The notes beneath the pieces were generated by a model, which saw only the letters and a list, made by a program, of their open reading frames with translations, ran no database searches and was not told where the DNA came from. This document shows, piece by piece, positions 1-12,424 of a DNA stretch of 64,000 nt. The position numbers were made by a program, and so were the translations under genes. The stretch lies in the NCBI GenBank assembly GCA_026120035.1, contig JALRME010000008.1, forward strand, positions 124,001 through 188,000, given 5' to 3'. Each line of letters begins with the position of its first letter. Within the stretch, counting starts at the first letter, position 1. This DNA comes from Coleophoma eucalyptorum. Its lineage: Eukaryota > Ascomycota > Leotiomycetes > Helotiales > Dermateaceae.

Positions 1-1161
1 CTGACTCAAACTTACTTACAAAAACTGAAAAGAATTGATTTTCTTGGGATCGCCACTATGAGTCTGGCAATCGTCTGCTTCTTACTTGGCATTGATATGG
101 GTGGGGACAAAATACCATGGAACAGCCCTTTCATCCTAATATTAGGCATGTCTGCAGTTCTGAGTGGAATTCTCTTTTGCTCTATTGAAAAATTGTGGGC
201 CAAAGAACCCGTTTTTCCTCTACATCTTCTCGCGAACTATAATGTGGCAACGTCATACATAATATTGGCTTTGCAGAATGCTTCACAGACTGCAGTAGGT
301 TTTCTTAATATTTGTTCCCCCAAAGCCTCAAGTCCTCAATATCGCTACTGACCCCATATTATCAGATAATGTTTTTAATTCCAATGTACTTTCAAGTTAC
401 GGCAAATGCATCTCCTGCACTTGCTGGTGCATATCTAGTTCCATCTATTTTTGGCAATACCATGGGTGGTTTGCTCACTGGAGCTTGGATTAGAAAGTGA
501 GCAAATCAATTCGCATAATTTTCTGCACTTCTAATATCAGCATACTGAATATTTCATAACAGGCGTGGCTACTACAAAGGCCCAATCGTGGTTGCGAGTA
601 TTAGCTCTATCATCTCGTTTACACTATTGATTATTTTTTGGCGAGGACATACTCACCCGTGGCAGTCGACTTTTGTCTTTCCAGGAGGTTTGGCAACTGG
701 AATCGTTCATTCGGCTATATTCGTCAGCTTGAGTGCGGGTGTCAAGGAAAATGAAATTGCTATTGCAGGATCAGGCCTCTATCTGAGTGGTAATATTGGT
801 GCCGTCATTGGCCTTAGTGGTGCCAGTGCTATTTTCCAGGATGTTCTACGTTCTGGTCTCCAAAAAAAGCTACGAGATATAGAGGGCGGGCAAGAAGTAA
901 GTAGAGCTGAACTGTAACGCAATTGATTATCCATACTTCGAAAAGTTCCAGTGTCAGAGTTTGCTAACTATCAGCCAGATTGCACTAAAAGCACTCAGCG
1001 ATGTCCACTTTGTTAAGGGCTTGCGAGGAAAAGTTCATAAACTTGTGGTTGATGCATATGTATCCAGCTTTACAATTACCTTTGTTATACCACTTTGCTG
1101 CTCCGTTGCAGCACTGCTTGTGGGCATATTTACAAGAGAAAAGAAGCTTATTAGCAAGTAG
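1..1161 (+). CDS. MFS drug exporter, DHA2/14-TM type (3' part)
   Basis: C-terminal part of a Major Facilitator transporter; the 5' end lies outside the window. Frame 1 is open from base 1. Three introns rejoin it: 295-365, 497-562 and 897-957, all GT-AG, leaving about 320 visible residues that end at the TAG at 1159-1161. Visible features are a run of hydrophobic helices, a YYKGP-type loop, and a late helix followed by a short basic tail (TREKKLISK). In the fungal DHA2 family this half carries TM8-14 of a proton-coupled exporter of drugs or secondary metabolites at the plasma membrane. It converges on the sulfatase gene. The family is clear; the substrate cannot be inferred. Confidence 0.8.
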
Positions 1162-1720
1162 CATATTGGAATTGGGGTGAAATGGATGGACCGACTATAT
1201 TCTCAAATGGATAACAAAGACCTGAAGATGAAGTATGAGCGTCAAGATGTTATATAGGACTAGCTATTAAATGATCACCTTGTTTCCAATGCCGGCTTCT
1301 TTGACTACATGTTGATTGAGTAATTATACATTTAGAGTAAAGCATAAATTTGGAGACTATTGTCTGAAATCTAGAAAGCAAAGTCTTAAGAGTAAGCGAA
1401 TGTAAAAAAAAAAGAGATAAATACTACACCGCTGGGGAAGATTAAATCGTTAGGAGAAAATAAATATTTAAAGCTGGTCACTACCTGTTGGAACAGTATT
1501 ACTACTTATATTTCGTGTGGCCAAATCACGTGAAAAGGAACGTGGGGGGTTATATCCCCCTTTCTGCTTCGAAAAATTAACATCATCAACATATGCACAT
1601 CCTATAATTAAAGCCATATCAATGATGTTACAAAATTTTCTCGTTATCAAAGTATATCAACACCATATGTTTCATGTTGTTCTTCAAGTTTATATCCTTT
1701 CCCACTTTCCATTTCACTAC
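1162..1720. other. Intergenic, convergent 3' ends
   Basis: AT-rich spacer between two convergent genes, with a short A-run near 1407-1420. The open frames here overlap each other and lack family features. I see no gene. Confidence 0.6.
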
Positions 1721-3658
1721 CTATGTCCAGATACTCCACGAGCCCTGATAAACAAACCTATGCTGAGAACTGACAGCACGAAGTTCACTTTGATGGTCAT
1801 CAAAGATATTGGCAAACTGTGGCCCCTCAGCATCTTTAATATATCCAAGCTCGCAGGCACTGAAGGCAACCTTTGGTTGATCGTCATAAAATGTATCGTA
1901 TTCGTATTGTAGAGCTTCCTTTAGTGAGTTTATATCTCCTTTCGGGTGAAGGGTTTTCCATGGCTCAATACACTGCCGACCCTTGCAGGATTTGAGAACC
2001 ATCATCAATGCATCGAGTCTGGAAATAACATAATTCAAAGACCGGCCTTGGATTTTGTAGTTTCTCGTATCTTCGTCTTCTGCAAGAAGGTTACGGAGCT
2101 GTCCTGGGTCCATCTGGAAAAACAGTTAGCTCACTGCACGTCCCGCGGTTTCATAAATGAAATATACCTTCACGTCATAGAATTCCCTTTCGTTAGTGCA
2201 TAGAACGTTATAGTAAAGATTGTAGTCCTTCCCGATAAGGCGGATTGCTTTGTAGGTATTATTTCGATGGGCGTTGGCGAAACCATCCTTAAAAGCAACT
2301 TTCCCATTGTATCCATAGATTCCCTCTGGAATTGCCAATCCCCAGAACTCAATATTTACGTGTTCAGTCCTTGCTGACGCTGATGCATCAGCAGTCAATG
2401 GAATGGGCGAACCATCAAAATTATCATGTTCTTGATCTGCAAGATTCATAATTGTGGGTGCAAGGTCAGTATGAGTTGTTACTGCATTCAATACCCGTCC
2501 CGCCGCAACACCCGGTCCACGGACGATGAGCGGGATGTGTATATCTGTATCGAAGCCGCATTCTTTTCCTGGATGCATACGATGCTGGCTGATATGGTAC
2601 CCGTTATCTGTGGTGTAGAAGATATATGTGTTATCCAAAAGTCCTTTTGCTTCAAGTTTCTGTACCAAAACTTCTACCATCTCATCAACTGATTGCAAGG
2701 CGCGCAATCGCGAGCGCTGGTACTCATCATTATATTCAATGACAGAGTTATTGAGCCTTGGGAGCTTTGCAACCCATCCAATGCCACTTTGCTATATTTG
2801 CTGTTAGTACGAAAATGAAACACAGTTAGATCGCAAATTACAGTACCTTTTCTGGATTAAAGTTTGCGTCTCTTGGTATCTTATAATCCTTGAATAGATG
2901 AGCATGTCGAGGTGCATATTTCGGCATGTCGGTTTCGAATGGCTCGAGGCGGATATTTCCATGGGGTGCAACCGGAGCCACAGTTAGAAAGAATGGCTTA
3001 TCTTCTAGGGTTGCTTCGTCCAAGAACCCGTAAGCCTTTTCTGCTGTAATATCAGGTGAGTATTGCCCTGCATAGTTGACAGGCTTGCCGCCGTTCCTAG
3101 ACATTGTGACATTGTAGTATTCATATGTTGAGGGATCGAGAATAAAATCGGAACTGTTATAGCCGCCCGCATATGGGCTATTATAGTTATCGACAGTGTG
3201 TGCATTCCATAGCTTTCCCGAGTAATAGGTATTATACCCAGCATCCTGCATCCATACGGGGAGATAGTCATCATTGATTCCCTCTCTGACAACTTTTGGA
3301 AAGCCTCCTGTAACAAATGAATGAATATTTACTCCGGTTTTATTTTAATTTCTTATATGATTCACTCACCATATGGAGGGAAAACATCAGTAACGTTGGT
3401 ATTATGAGCAGCTCTTCCGGTCCACAAGTTCACCCTGGAAGGGCAACATAGTGCAACTGTGCAGTAATGGTTACTATATAAAGTCCCTTCATTAATTAGG
3501 TACTTTTGGAGCAGCGGCATATGTTTCATTGACTCCATATGCCAGTCTTGATCATCGGTTAAGATGAAAAGAATATTCGGCTTCTTAGCTGATGCATTGC
3601 TGAACAGTAGCAAGAAGCATAGAGAGAAGAATTTCATGTCCCAAGCTAAGAGATTCAT
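1721..3658 (-). CDS. Secreted sulfatase, S1 family (arylsulfatase-like)
   Basis: Hydrolyses sulfate esters outside the cell. Four exons (3658-3370, 3307-2847, 2791-2168, 2113-1721) join in frame to 588 residues, a usual length for fungal arylsulfatases. The alternative start at 3637 (MKFFSLCFLLLF) gives a cleaner signal peptide. S1 hallmarks are all present: the LTDDQD metal-binding motif near the N terminus; the C-x-P-S-R formylglycine motif (CCPSRVNLWTGR, modified Cys being the first); SGKLWN; the APHGN histidine; and TTDNG with HPGKE in the C-terminal half. Formylglycine sulfatases need a modifying enzyme encoded elsewhere. It is transcribed divergently from the bZIP gene. Which sulfated sugar it cleaves is unknown; the nearby uronate and rhamnose enzymes suggest a sulfated polysaccharide. 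No damage seen. Confidence 0.9.
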
Positions 3659-4310
3659 ATCGTTTTGCGCGGTGATGTTTGGGTGTAATTCTTGTTGGCA
3701 AAGAAATAAGTATAGAACAGAAAGACTTGATTGTAAGGGGAAAATTGTGCCGAACAGAACGTTGGTGTTATGATTTTATATAAAAGCACCTTTTATTTTT
3801 TTGTGACTCCAGGCATAATCTTGAGTCATTTTACCCAATGGTCTTGTTTTAAGTGATGCAAGTGCCTCCGGCAGACGGTTTCCGGGACTGTGGGTGCCTA
3901 CGCAAAGTACGATGATTAACATTTGTAGAACTGTTCATGCATCTGATAGTTTTGGTACAAGGACTAACTAAGGTGTGATTATTTGCAAGGTAATGATTCG
4001 AAATTTCTGCTGAAAACGAACTCCTGCTGATGAGCGTGGTGTCAGTACTGTGGATGCGAGCCGATGTAGCCGCCTTTATGCGATGTCACGTAGCGCGAAA
4101 GACCAGGTCTCTGTAGCTAGCGGCTTGAGTGGATGCGGGGTTGGAGAGGGGGCTGACCTCGAGAATTTGGGGATGGAAACATTGAGAGACCAAAGTCTCA
4201 TGAATATCTTCATTAACATACGTCGTGGAGAAACTATGCAAGTGTCAAATGCGGACACTCTGCCGTCAGCTGTGTAGTCACGATAAACAGCTATTGGTAC
4301 CTCTTGTTGC
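3659..4310. promoter_or_regulatory. Divergent promoter, sulfatase / bZIP regulator
   Basis: A 652-base spacer separates the start codons of the sulfatase (-) and the bZIP protein (+), so it must hold both promoters. A TATA-like stretch (tttatataaaag, about 3775) lies roughly 115 bases upstream of the sulfatase ATG. Short open frames at 4050-4277 and 4076-4312 have no family features and are not called. Confidence 0.5.
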
Positions 4311-6161
4311 ATGAGACGCGAGAAGTCTGCCCCACTCTACGCACCTTACGCAAACTGGCATTCCTTTCTGACTACTACCTTAGAAGAAATGATTCTGATG
4401 TCCCAGAATCGCGACTCTGGCGATATACCTCCTACGGGAGGTTCTAGTAGATCGGTCTCCCTGCTTTCTCCTCTGCAGCTAGCACGCAAAAGAGCTTTCG
4501 ACCGAGTAAATCAACGAGCAACCCGGTAACTTGATACCTCTACCTACACCACATGGCTGAGATATTAATAGTAACATGATTATTAACAGAGCAAAGAAAA
4601 AAGACCGAATTGCAGAACTTGAGAAAGAAGTTAAACAGTTATCCTCTCGGCTCGCCCTGTCAGAGAGTGAAAATGCTCGGCTTCGGACTCGTGAAGCTTC
4701 CTTGAACGAGATCATTAGCCAAGCTTACACTACAATGCAACCGTTTACATCTACTTCATCTAATTTGGCTAAAGAAACCAATGGCTCCGGGAATAATATC
4801 ATTTCTAGTTCCAAAGCTACTTCACTCATCGCCTTACCCTTGGTTGAATCGATACAACAGAGTGAACACTCAAGTATTGCGCAATCAAATCTGCTCAGGA
4901 CAGACAATACTTCTTCTCAAGTTACAAGGAATGATGTAACAATAGAGTCAATACCCGACCTGACATTGTCAGAGTCTTCAATCTCTGGGGGCACATCGTT
5001 GGAATTTTGGGATAATGTGGGCTCCAGTACGTCACCCTTGTCTTCGAATACAGGATAGTACCTATTGTACTCACAGAGTATTAGATAACTTTCAGTTCGA
5101 AAACTTATGGAATTTTGATTTCAACAACGTATATCCTCAAAGATTCAATTCAGGCCTACAGATGGACGCTACGCATGGATTTATTTCATCAGACGAAGAT
5201 TCATTTGCCGCAATATCTACTGATAATATCGAAAGCTTACCATACATTCAGCTACAGCACCAGGCCTTGTGGGCCCAGCTCCCAGTACATGATGATCCAA
5301 CTTGTAGGCTTGATGAAGTTTTGTTGAGCATCACGCAGTGTAGAAGGCAACACTACGCCTCCGGTCAAATCAACCCGGAATTCTTACTTTCGACCTTCCC
5401 AAATATTGCATCTCTCATTCTCCCAACAACTAAAGACTCAAAATATCCCATTTGTGCAACTCTTGGAAAACATACACTGCGGACGAAGGTTCCTTTCCTC
5501 CCGGAAAAAATCGCAGTATGTGACATCCAATCTACCATTAGAACTTGACTAATACTAGCAAATAAGTTCACATACTGTATGTGTTTAATAGTCAGGGTAA
5601 GTGTGTTTAACTCTTCCAAAGATTTTATAGACTTTTAAAACCTAGGCTAAACTTACAGTGGTTTGTGGCCCCTAACTACGAAAATTACAATGCATTACCA
5701 AGGTTTCTGAGGCCAGTGAGGGCCCAGCGTTCGATTCCTCATCCTGCCTGGATAGATCTGTTTGTTTGGTAAGTCCCCCATATGAATCGTATACCAATTA
5801 AATTAGCCGCTGGGAAACCTGAACCTAAAATCGATTGCTATTTTTCTGACGTCTATAACACAGGCCAAAAGCGCGCGAAAAAATTATTCAACAGGCGCAA
5901 TGCCAAGATATAGAGGCTGTGCGCATCTTGTCTAGCCACATGTTTTCTATTAACTGGCCACACGGCCCTTACGACACATTAATAGCAACCTCGGAGGGAG
6001 AATTTATCCTGAACCCTATCTTTGAGAGGCATATCCGTCAATTGAGCAATTGGACGGCTACCACAGAATTCATCGATAGGTTTCCGTTCTTAAATTTCGT
6101 ACCTACGCAAATACCGCAGCACTTTAGTGATGACAATAAAGACTTTCTGGATATTTTTTAA
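4311..6161 (+). CDS. bZIP transcription factor with DUF3425 domain
   Basis: Nuclear regulator. Six exons (4311-4525, 4590-5026, 5079-5515, 5567-5596, 5659-5768, 5864-6161) total 1527 nt, 508 residues. The basic region (LARKRAFDRVNQRATRAKKK) spans the first intron and runs straight into a leucine-zipper-like coiled coil (IAELEKEVKQLSSRL). The C-terminal 200 residues match the DUF3425 pattern of Aspergillus-type bZIP proteins: LPRFLRPVRAQRSIPHPAWID, then a W-P-x-A-R-E segment and SINWPHGPYDTL. The 5027-5078 intron uses the less common acceptor GAG, chosen because only it keeps frame. The ATG at 4400 is an alternative start. It lies head-to-head with the sulfatase, so it could regulate it; that is inference. 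Confidence 0.85.
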
Positions 6162-6776
6162 TCAGTGGAATACCAACTTTGTAGAATGGGTCCATGCTCC
6201 TCTTCACGATTATGATGCTTCTTTTGCCATAATGAGGCATAGCAGGCGTTATGGAGATGATTAGGGAGCAGAATTACAGAATCAACCTTTGCTGTAGCAT
6301 CAAAATAGCGCGCTATGCTAAAAGTCAGAATATAAGCTTTGTTGAGTGTGTTTTAATTTTTCTGGAAATCAAGAAGCCAGATACGTATGATAAAAAAACG
6401 AGTGAGCCTTCAATGTCTTATATGTTTAAGTATTGTATATTAAATATTTGGCAATTTACCGTCCCTACGTAACAAACGAAATCGCAACCGTAACAAGCTC
6501 TTCTTACGTCCCGTGACACAAGGACAGTCGCACAGGCTCCTTCGGTATTGGGTAGTGAGGTAGGGACTTATAAACTATACTTGTTGATTCTATAATACAA
6601 CTCCCATAGAATTATGATTGTTTCAATTAAATAATATCTTTATTCTGTAACTCTACTATTAGTTCTCTGTGCAAGCCTGCTTCACCGGCCTTAGACTACT
6701 AGCTTTTATGTGTTCGTGACAGCCCCTTCTTTTGCCATCCTCTTTATAAATTTCATATCTTTAACTATGTCTGATA
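6162..6776. other. Intergenic, convergent 3' ends
   Basis: AT-rich DNA between the bZIP stop and the stop of the secreted Cys-rich protein gene. The only longer frame (6251-6472) has no family features. No gene, repeat or RNA recognised. Confidence 0.6.
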
Positions 6777-7853
6777 TCATGGATACCTAGGATTGCCTAC
6801 AAAGGCATCGGTTGTAATCGTCGTAGTTGCGGAAATGGTACTTGTTACAACATCGGTGATAGTAGTAGTCGCGACAGTGATTGTGTTAAAGAGAGTAGAC
6901 GTAGTCTGATAAACAGTAGATGTTGTTGTAGGTGCTGGCGGTGTTACTAAACAGTTGCAGGCACTGCTGATTCGTGACGGTGAGACCGTTGCGAGTACTG
7001 GAGCAAGGATGCTCGGAATAGGAGCATCGCGGGCTACAAGGGCCGCTGTATAATCCCGCTTGGCTACAGGATTAGGTGGAAAGTTGACTATAGGCGGACA
7101 GGAAATATCGTAGAAGTAGTAGCCAACATGTTCATCACGGTAGGCAATAGCTAAACCAGAATTTTGGTTGAAGAGGTAACAGTAACTGGGGCCAGCCTGG
7201 AAAGATTGGCAATTTGGAAGAGATTGACAGCGAGTTTGGCATTGTGCCGGTGAATAGGGACCATTGTCGATGCCCTTGTCGGGATAGTAATCGCCATATG
7301 CTTGGGCGCCGCAGAGGCCAACGGATGCAGTGCTATTTGTTATTAGTCACATTTCAAGGGAAAGTGGTTATTCGCATACACTTGATCCGTTACGTATGTC
7401 GTCGTAGCAGCTCCAGTCGTGGCGGTTGTAGGTATAACTACTACAGTGGACATGGTTGCAAACACAGTTGCTGTGGTTTGCAAGTAAGCGCTACAGAATA
7501 AACTAGCAGAAGCACTTCGAGCTGGATTCTGTAGGCCTCGCAAGATATTGTCTGCATTGCATCCAGCTAAAGAAGTGTTAATTCATATTTCAGAAGAAAG
7601 GCTCAAAGTGATTTGATAAATACCTGGTGATCTGGCCTTTTTGATCATATCCTGATTTAGAGGCGGACTGACTTGTGAATATGAATCTATAATTTGAACA
7701 TTAACTGAAATCATAGTCTACCCTGATCTTGGGTATCTTACCAGTCCGTGAACCAAGGACAGGCCCACTGTTGATTGGAGGGCTAACATCATCGATAGAA
7801 GCAACAGATACGGATGCAAGAGTCGCCAAGACAGTGGTAGTAGAGAACTTCAT
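6777..7853 (-). CDS. Secreted Cys- and Thr-rich protein, PAN/apple-like
   Basis: Predicted extracellular protein of 300 residues from four exons (7853-7742, 7671-7624, 7566-7380, 7332-6777; total 903 nt). It begins with a signal peptide (MKFSTTTVLATLASVSVAS). Next comes a CNADNILRGLQ segment and an FCSAY motif, a pairing often seen in secreted ascomycete proteins. A Cys-rich block follows (CGAQAYGDYY, CQTRCQSLPNCQSFQ, SYCYLFNQ), resembling a PAN/apple fold that binds carbohydrate or protein. The tail is Thr/Ser/Val-rich, suggesting O-glycosylation and wall association. The end of exon 1 and exon 2 both encode VSPP[IL]N, suggesting a small exon duplication. No catalytic motif; function unknown. 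Confidence 0.7.
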
Positions 7854-9903
7854 TTTGAGTGTTGCAGAAATTGATAAGGGGACCGGAATTTCAAAAGAAA
7901 CCTGAACAGCTAGAAATATGCCAAATGGTCGTGTGAATAGGCTTTGGAATGCGGAGTATGTGTATTTGAGGATAAGGCAAAAATGCTACTGCTTTATAGG
8001 ATACGTAGGCTTATATACATTTATGATTGTCAACTGCCAAGCTGTGACATACAAGAATTCCAGTTGTCAAAGCATGGATTCCATGTTCTCTTCGCATTAT
8101 TGTCATAGCCAAAAATGCGTTGTCTGCCACAAGCCCTATATTGTTTACTAGCTAATTTCCCATTGTTACACTTATATATTACATGTGGCATTTATACGGC
8201 CTACGGAAAGCTTAGGCTTTACATTTTACTTTATCGATAAGCCACATCTTCACGAGCTGGTGTTGAGTTAAATTTTATTGCTCTCATATGAGACTAGTGT
8301 TACCGCCACGAGTCGGAACTAATATGTCACGAGACTAAAGACAGAAGCCATAGGGCGGGGAGCTTCGCCTAAGACCCCAACTAATTACACAAAGCTGGCA
8401 CAGAGCATACCGTCATGTTTCTCCTTTTCTCTCGTGGCTTGGATAGATGAGGGGGCGGGAGATGCCGACGAAGGAAAATCAATGTCTCTTCGGGCTACCT
8501 TGCATCCAAGTTCATGTGGATTGACAGGTAGAAAGCTAGGATTATGTTTTCGAGAATGGCGCCATAGCACAACTAACACTAAACCTAATTGGAAATGCAC
8601 TTGCTTCTGCTAATGCTATTTCTTTAATACTGTGGATGAAAATTTCAACTAATCACCATTCTACGAAGTCCCTCTCCTTCGCCTAGGCTATGACCGGTTG
8701 CCTGTAGCTATGCAGATACATTTTGGCCCAGAAGAACGAATACAGCAATTAGTGAACCATTAATTACCTCGTTATGGTGATTCATCTACAACGGAAATGA
8801 CATCTTGGCAACTCTCGGCCCCCAGAAAATGGTGGACAAGCTGGAACAACACGCTTCATATTCTGAAAGTGGCTGCGCTTACTTTAATATACTGGGCTGG
8901 GTTTGGAGTTCTAGTCTATTTCATTGCTATGAGCAACTGCCATCGAGCAGTCCTCATTATTTGTAGTATTATCACCGCCATCTATCAAATTGGCCTCTCT
9001 TGAGTCGCTTGCCACTTCCGCAGGTATGTGATACAAGAACTTAAGCCTGATCTTGTTCGGTGGGTGAAGTGTGCTTTTCTCCCTTGTTTTCAGACTATAG
9101 AATTTCCTCAAGTCATCAGGAGGTAGTATACAAACTCAGCTGCCAAGCTAAAATCAGAAGCTTATGCGATGAGTCCTGCAATATAGCCCCGAAGTTCTTG
9201 GCTTCAACAGGCTCTCTACGGCATATCGCACGTGCTTTCGAGCAACAAAAACACCATACATAGAAAGTATTAATATAGCCCACCGTTACCTACAATTAAT
9301 GCCGCCTTTTACTAGATTCGGTAAGAAAATCCATGCTAGATCGAACTCCAGGTATCTCAACCAGAAGGGCATTTACCGTATTTGAAAGTGAACACTTGCA
9401 AAAGGCTTACAACTGAGCATTCAGCTCGAATGGCATATGACAGCCGACGCAAAGGTTCTCGCGTCAAGCAAGATAGGACAGAGACGGGATATATTGGAAA
9501 TACCCTCTTTATCTATACTTGGTCACAAAGGCCCGCCCCTCTTTATTGCAACAGATTTAGCCAGAATCTCTTCTTAAAGCCTAGGTTTATGTACACGTGC
9601 CCCGTCTCCTGATAACCGAATTGTAAGCACTGATAGAATGCTCAAAATGTCATGCCTCCCTAAGTGCTAGAATCCTTATGCATGATATATTTAGCTAAAT
9701 ATATCTTCAACACATCCAGGGATGGTTATCGTAGCTTTAATTCTTTTAACACATGAATATAAGCTGTGAATTCCATTCGTTATTAAAAGGTACGACTGGT
9801 TACTTTACAGCAGACATCCCCAGTCCTTTCGAAAGATATGAAGTGCTATTTGCATGAGCGGCTGATCTGACTAAGGTATAACTCAACGAGCTATCTAGCT
9901 GGT
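7854..9903. other. Gene-poor spacer, 2 kb
   Basis: Head-to-tail spacer between the secreted Cys-rich protein and the secreted GH3. An open frame at 8797-9003 (68 codons) would give two hydrophobic helices, and 8385-8600 (-) is also open, but neither has a promoter, intron or motif to support it. They may be remnants of an older membrane-protein gene. A GC-rich patch (agggcggggagcttcgcc) sits near 8352-8370. No gene called. Confidence 0.5.
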
Positions 9904-12424
9904 TTAGAGCGTTAAAGTGGTTGATGCCTTCATGTCCCGACTGCTTGCCGCTAGATAGAACGTGTATTGTCCCTTGGCAACTGCCCAATTCTGAGTGATA
10001 ACATCCCAGTAACTAAGATCTCGGCGACGGAGATTGAAAGTGACAGCTTCAGTAGCACCTGGCTGCACCAAGATCTTCTGGAAGCCACGAAGTTGGCGAA
10101 CGGGCTGGTCAGCGGCATCGGGGAACGTGACGTACAATTGCGGAACGTCGGCACCTGTGGTATTTCCAGTATTGGTGATGGTGGCGCTGACGTTGGCAAC
10201 AATGCTCCACAGGTCTTCTCTACCGCCAACAGCTTTCTGGCCAGTTGCGTATTCCTCCTGCAAGGCAGTGGTGTCTGCTTGGACGGAAATGTTGGTGCTA
10301 TATGCAAAGCTAGTGTAGGACAGGCCATACCCAAACTCGTAGCGAGGCGTGATGTTGTACTTATCGAAATATTTGTAATCAATGTAATTACCTTCAGTAA
10401 AGTCAATGGTTTCATCCTCAGAAATGGCGGTGCCTGGGTCATAGTCGCTTTCGTTCTTGGCAATTGTGTGAATGAGTCGTCCTGAGGGGTTGACAGCACC
10501 GAACAGAACATCGTCAATCGCATTTCCAGATTCCATGCCAAGCGGACCACCATAAAGGACACCAGTGACATTTTCGTGCGTGATCCAGTTATCTACTAGT
10601 CTAGGTCCGACCTATGCGATATCAATTAGCATCAATAGTGCGCACCATCATTTCAAATTTGCGCTACGGAGATAATTACCGTGTTGATCACCACAATGGT
10701 ATTATTACAATTGTCTGCAACCGTATTGACCAATCTATCATGGGTCAGCATGTATGGGATGAGTTTCCTGACGAAGGAACGTACTCATCTTGATCAGTGT
10801 TTCTTAGCTCACTTCTGTCGCCTCCTTCACCAGCCCACGCATTGAGGAAACAAATACAAACATCAGAGTTTTTTGCTACGCCAGTTGTGGTTTCCGAAAG
10901 AACTGTACCCGCACCTGACATGCCAGACGAGGTGGTAACAACAGTATCATTGAGCCACCATCGTAACATGAACCCATCTGAAGCTGCTCGATTACTGAAC
11001 ACTTGGAATGGGGTTGTTTCGTAGGCAAGAGAGCCCATGGCGCTGCCTCCAACTTGAGTCATATCTACACAATTGTAAGTCAGGATGTGGGATACTAAGA
11101 GTTATCAATACATACGTCCTTTCATGGTGGGATCAGTTCCTGAGTACACGCTGAGTTCGGTGTTGGGGCCTAGATAGCGAGGAGCTGCATGGTAGCCAAA
11201 GATACTCACGGATCTCTTCGATTTGAGTGGCAGGGCATTGTTCGTATTCTTGAGCAGTGCAATGGACTCGGCACCACGCGCGCGGGCAGCTGCAGGATGA
11301 TCTCCCCGGACGTCGACGTCGTCAGTAGGAGATACAAAAGCTGGATAGCCATCATCCTGGCCATAGCGGTAGTATCCCATAATGTTGCGAATCGCCATGT
11401 CGTCTAGTCGCGCTTCTGTGAAACTGCCATTCGCCAATGCAACTCCAAGTGTTGAATTGCTCCAGTAACTGGAAGACCCGAAGTCCTCGCCTGCATTTGC
11501 TGATTCGATGCCGTCGTGCTGGGCACCTGCATCAGGGTGGACAATACCTGGAAATCCAAGCTCAGCCTTGAGATACTTGGCCAGAATCTCTTGATTCTCG
11601 CAGGCATATGTTCCGTTGATGCGATTCATGCCACACATTGCGCCGCCAATGCCGGACTTGACGGCATCATAGAAAGGAGCTAAGTACGTCTCGTGGAAGG
11701 TCTTGTCGTCGGCAACGGAGCTGTAAGCGAGGGTTGTTGTGGTAGTAGTAGTCGTCGTAGAGTTGCTACCGCCTGGTGCACCGCCACCGCCCGATGTACT
11801 TCCCATGCGATTTGTTTCTTGTTCATTGAGAATGAAATGTTTAGCGCTGGGAATTACCCCGGCATCCGCCATTCCTTTCACAAACTGGCCACCCATGTGG
11901 CCATTTAAGTAGGAATCTGGACCATATGTCTCTCCTTGGCGGCCTCCCCACGCAGATCTACCCAGAGGCTGTAACGTAGGAGCATAAGCTAGATTAATAC
12001 CTTTGCCGCGAAATTCGGAGCCAAGAGCCTGGCCTTGGTCATGAATACCTGTTTGGTTCCAGGTCATAGCCATTGCAAGACCAGCAGGCCAAGTTGTAAC
12101 ATAGTAGTAGGTGTAAGGGTTAGTGGAGGAATCAAGCATTTCCAAAGCTGTGAAATTACCCGCATCTCCCCCGGTAATGAGACTAAGCTTCTCTGCAGTT
12201 GTGAGAGTCTTGACTACGAGCGATGCCTTGTCATAAGCGGATTGCCACTCTCCAAGTTTCACTGAGGGAGGTCAATAATGAGCACGCTTGAATGCATCAG
12301 ATGCGTGAGGGTTACCTGTGCCAGAGCTTAATAGGTAATCTGTATAGTTGCTAGAGGCAGTTGCTGCAACTATATTTCCATAGCAAAGTAGGCCTAGGAG
12401 TGAAATGGAATGCAGCCGCGCCAT
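9904..12424 (-). CDS. Secreted GH3 beta-glucosidase-like hydrolase
   Basis: Glycoside hydrolase family 3 enzyme releasing terminal beta-linked sugars outside the cell. Five exons (12424-12316, 12261-11116, 11064-10785, 10734-10680, 10611-9904) join to 2298 nt, 765 residues. Exon 1 is a signal peptide (MARLHSISLLGLLCYG). The N-terminal barrel shows LAYAPTLQPLGR, WGGRQGETYGPD and the SAKHFILNEQE substrate-binding segment. The aspartate expected as nucleophile sits in HPDAGAQHDG rather than the usual SDW context. The C-terminal half shows the GEGGDR loop, EFGYGLSYT, and a fibronectin-III-like end (TNTGNTTGADVPQLYV). A low-complexity insert of nine threonines follows a Gly-rich stretch near residue 205. 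Intact; the exact sugar specificity (glucose or xylose) is open. Confidence 0.88.

Noticed and set aside
8797..9003. 68-codon frame with two hydrophobic stretches
   Set aside because: No conserved motif, no plausible continuation across an intron, and surrounding DNA looks non-coding; at most an old remnant.
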